Of a stretch of DNA of 64,000 bases, positions 63,891 through 64,000 are shown in pieces. The notes under the pieces were generated by a model, which saw only the letters and a program-made list of their open reading frames with translations, made no database searches and was not told the DNA's origin. This DNA is from Methylotuvimicrobium sp. KM2. Its GTDB lineage: Bacteria > Pseudomonadota > Gammaproteobacteria > Methylococcales > Methylomonadaceae. The translations under genes were made by a program, and so were the position numbers. Position 1 is the stretch's first letter. Each line of letters begins with the position of its first letter. The stretch is from assembly GCF_038051925.1 (NCBI RefSeq), contig NZ_CP150634.1, positions 2,984,300 to 3,048,299 of the forward strand. Direction: 5' to 3'.

Positions 63891-64000
63891 CGAGGTCGAA
63901 AATGTCAAGCTATAACAAATGGCATCGAGGCCGCATTGGCCAAAAAGTCTAGCCCGAATAGAGCACAGCGCAATCGGGGAAGTTTGAATCCACGCCATCC

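Larger units (their letters stand above)
63492..64000. other. Repeat-rich region after dxs
   Basis: 509 bases to the window end with no supported gene. It holds family H copy H2, family E copy E3, a family K hairpin and a diverged family G piece (TCTAGCCCGAATAG at 63949). Confidence 0.6.

Noticed and set aside
63813..63998. Minus-strand frame near the window end
   Set aside because: Its translation comes from REP-type repeat sequence (family K and G pieces) and is not a protein gene.

Overview
The window looks like chromosome from a gammaproteobacterial methanotroph (Methylococcales, in the Methylomicrobium/Methylotuvimicrobium range). This is inferred from the mix of genes: an HpnN-type hopanoid transporter, a CopC/CopD pair, a sigma54-type assimilatory nitrate operon, a dusB-fis pair, long-form PstA/PstC and many small palindromic repeats. 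No methane monooxygenase gene is in the window, so the assignment is indirect. There are about 48 protein genes. I found no rRNA, tRNA, CRISPR array or intact transposase.

Layout. 1-8.6 kb: the start of a YdbH-like envelope protein, cysM, a ligand-sensing histidine kinase with a receiver/GGDEF/EAL partner, and a diguanylate cyclase. 8.8-19.2 kb: a nitrate assimilation locus made of an NtrC-like enhancer, a sigma54 promoter, a leader with two hexaloop hairpins and a terminator (NasR/NasT-like antitermination), then nrtA, nrtB, a double-ABC ATPase, a porin, an FAD/NAD electron-transfer protein and the molybdoenzyme nasA. 19.4-31.9 kb: housekeeping genes (uvrD, fxsA, cutA, dsbD with a duplicated N-terminal domain, a TlpA-like thioredoxin, aroQ-accB-accC, prmA, a DUF3426 protein, rlmI and two small unknowns). 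32-37 kb: dusB-fis, purH, purD. 37.5-48.4 kb: a phosphate block (phoU, pstB, pstA, pstC, pstS with a Pho box, sixA, a CYTH-CHAD protein and a ParA-type ATPase). 48.8-56.2 kb: an SDR plus class III aminotransferase pair, gene remnants, a universal stress protein coupled to a SulP transporter, a membrane protein and a MarR regulator. 56.9-63.5 kb: hpnN, copC, copD, dxs.

The most unusual content lies between the genes. At least nine families of small non-coding palindromic elements occur, and several are inserted inside one another. A 65-bp element (family C) sits at the same TGAA in the loop of a shared hairpin at three loci, once as a tandem double insertion, while related loci show the empty site. 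Downstream of purD a REP hairpin is split by one inverted-repeat element and is itself inside another, both with target duplications. A third family (D) has three copies whose end coincides with the TAA stop of the neighbouring gene. Two near-identical 140-bp repeats in inverted orientation flank a 10-kb segment carrying purH-purD-phoU-pstBAC.
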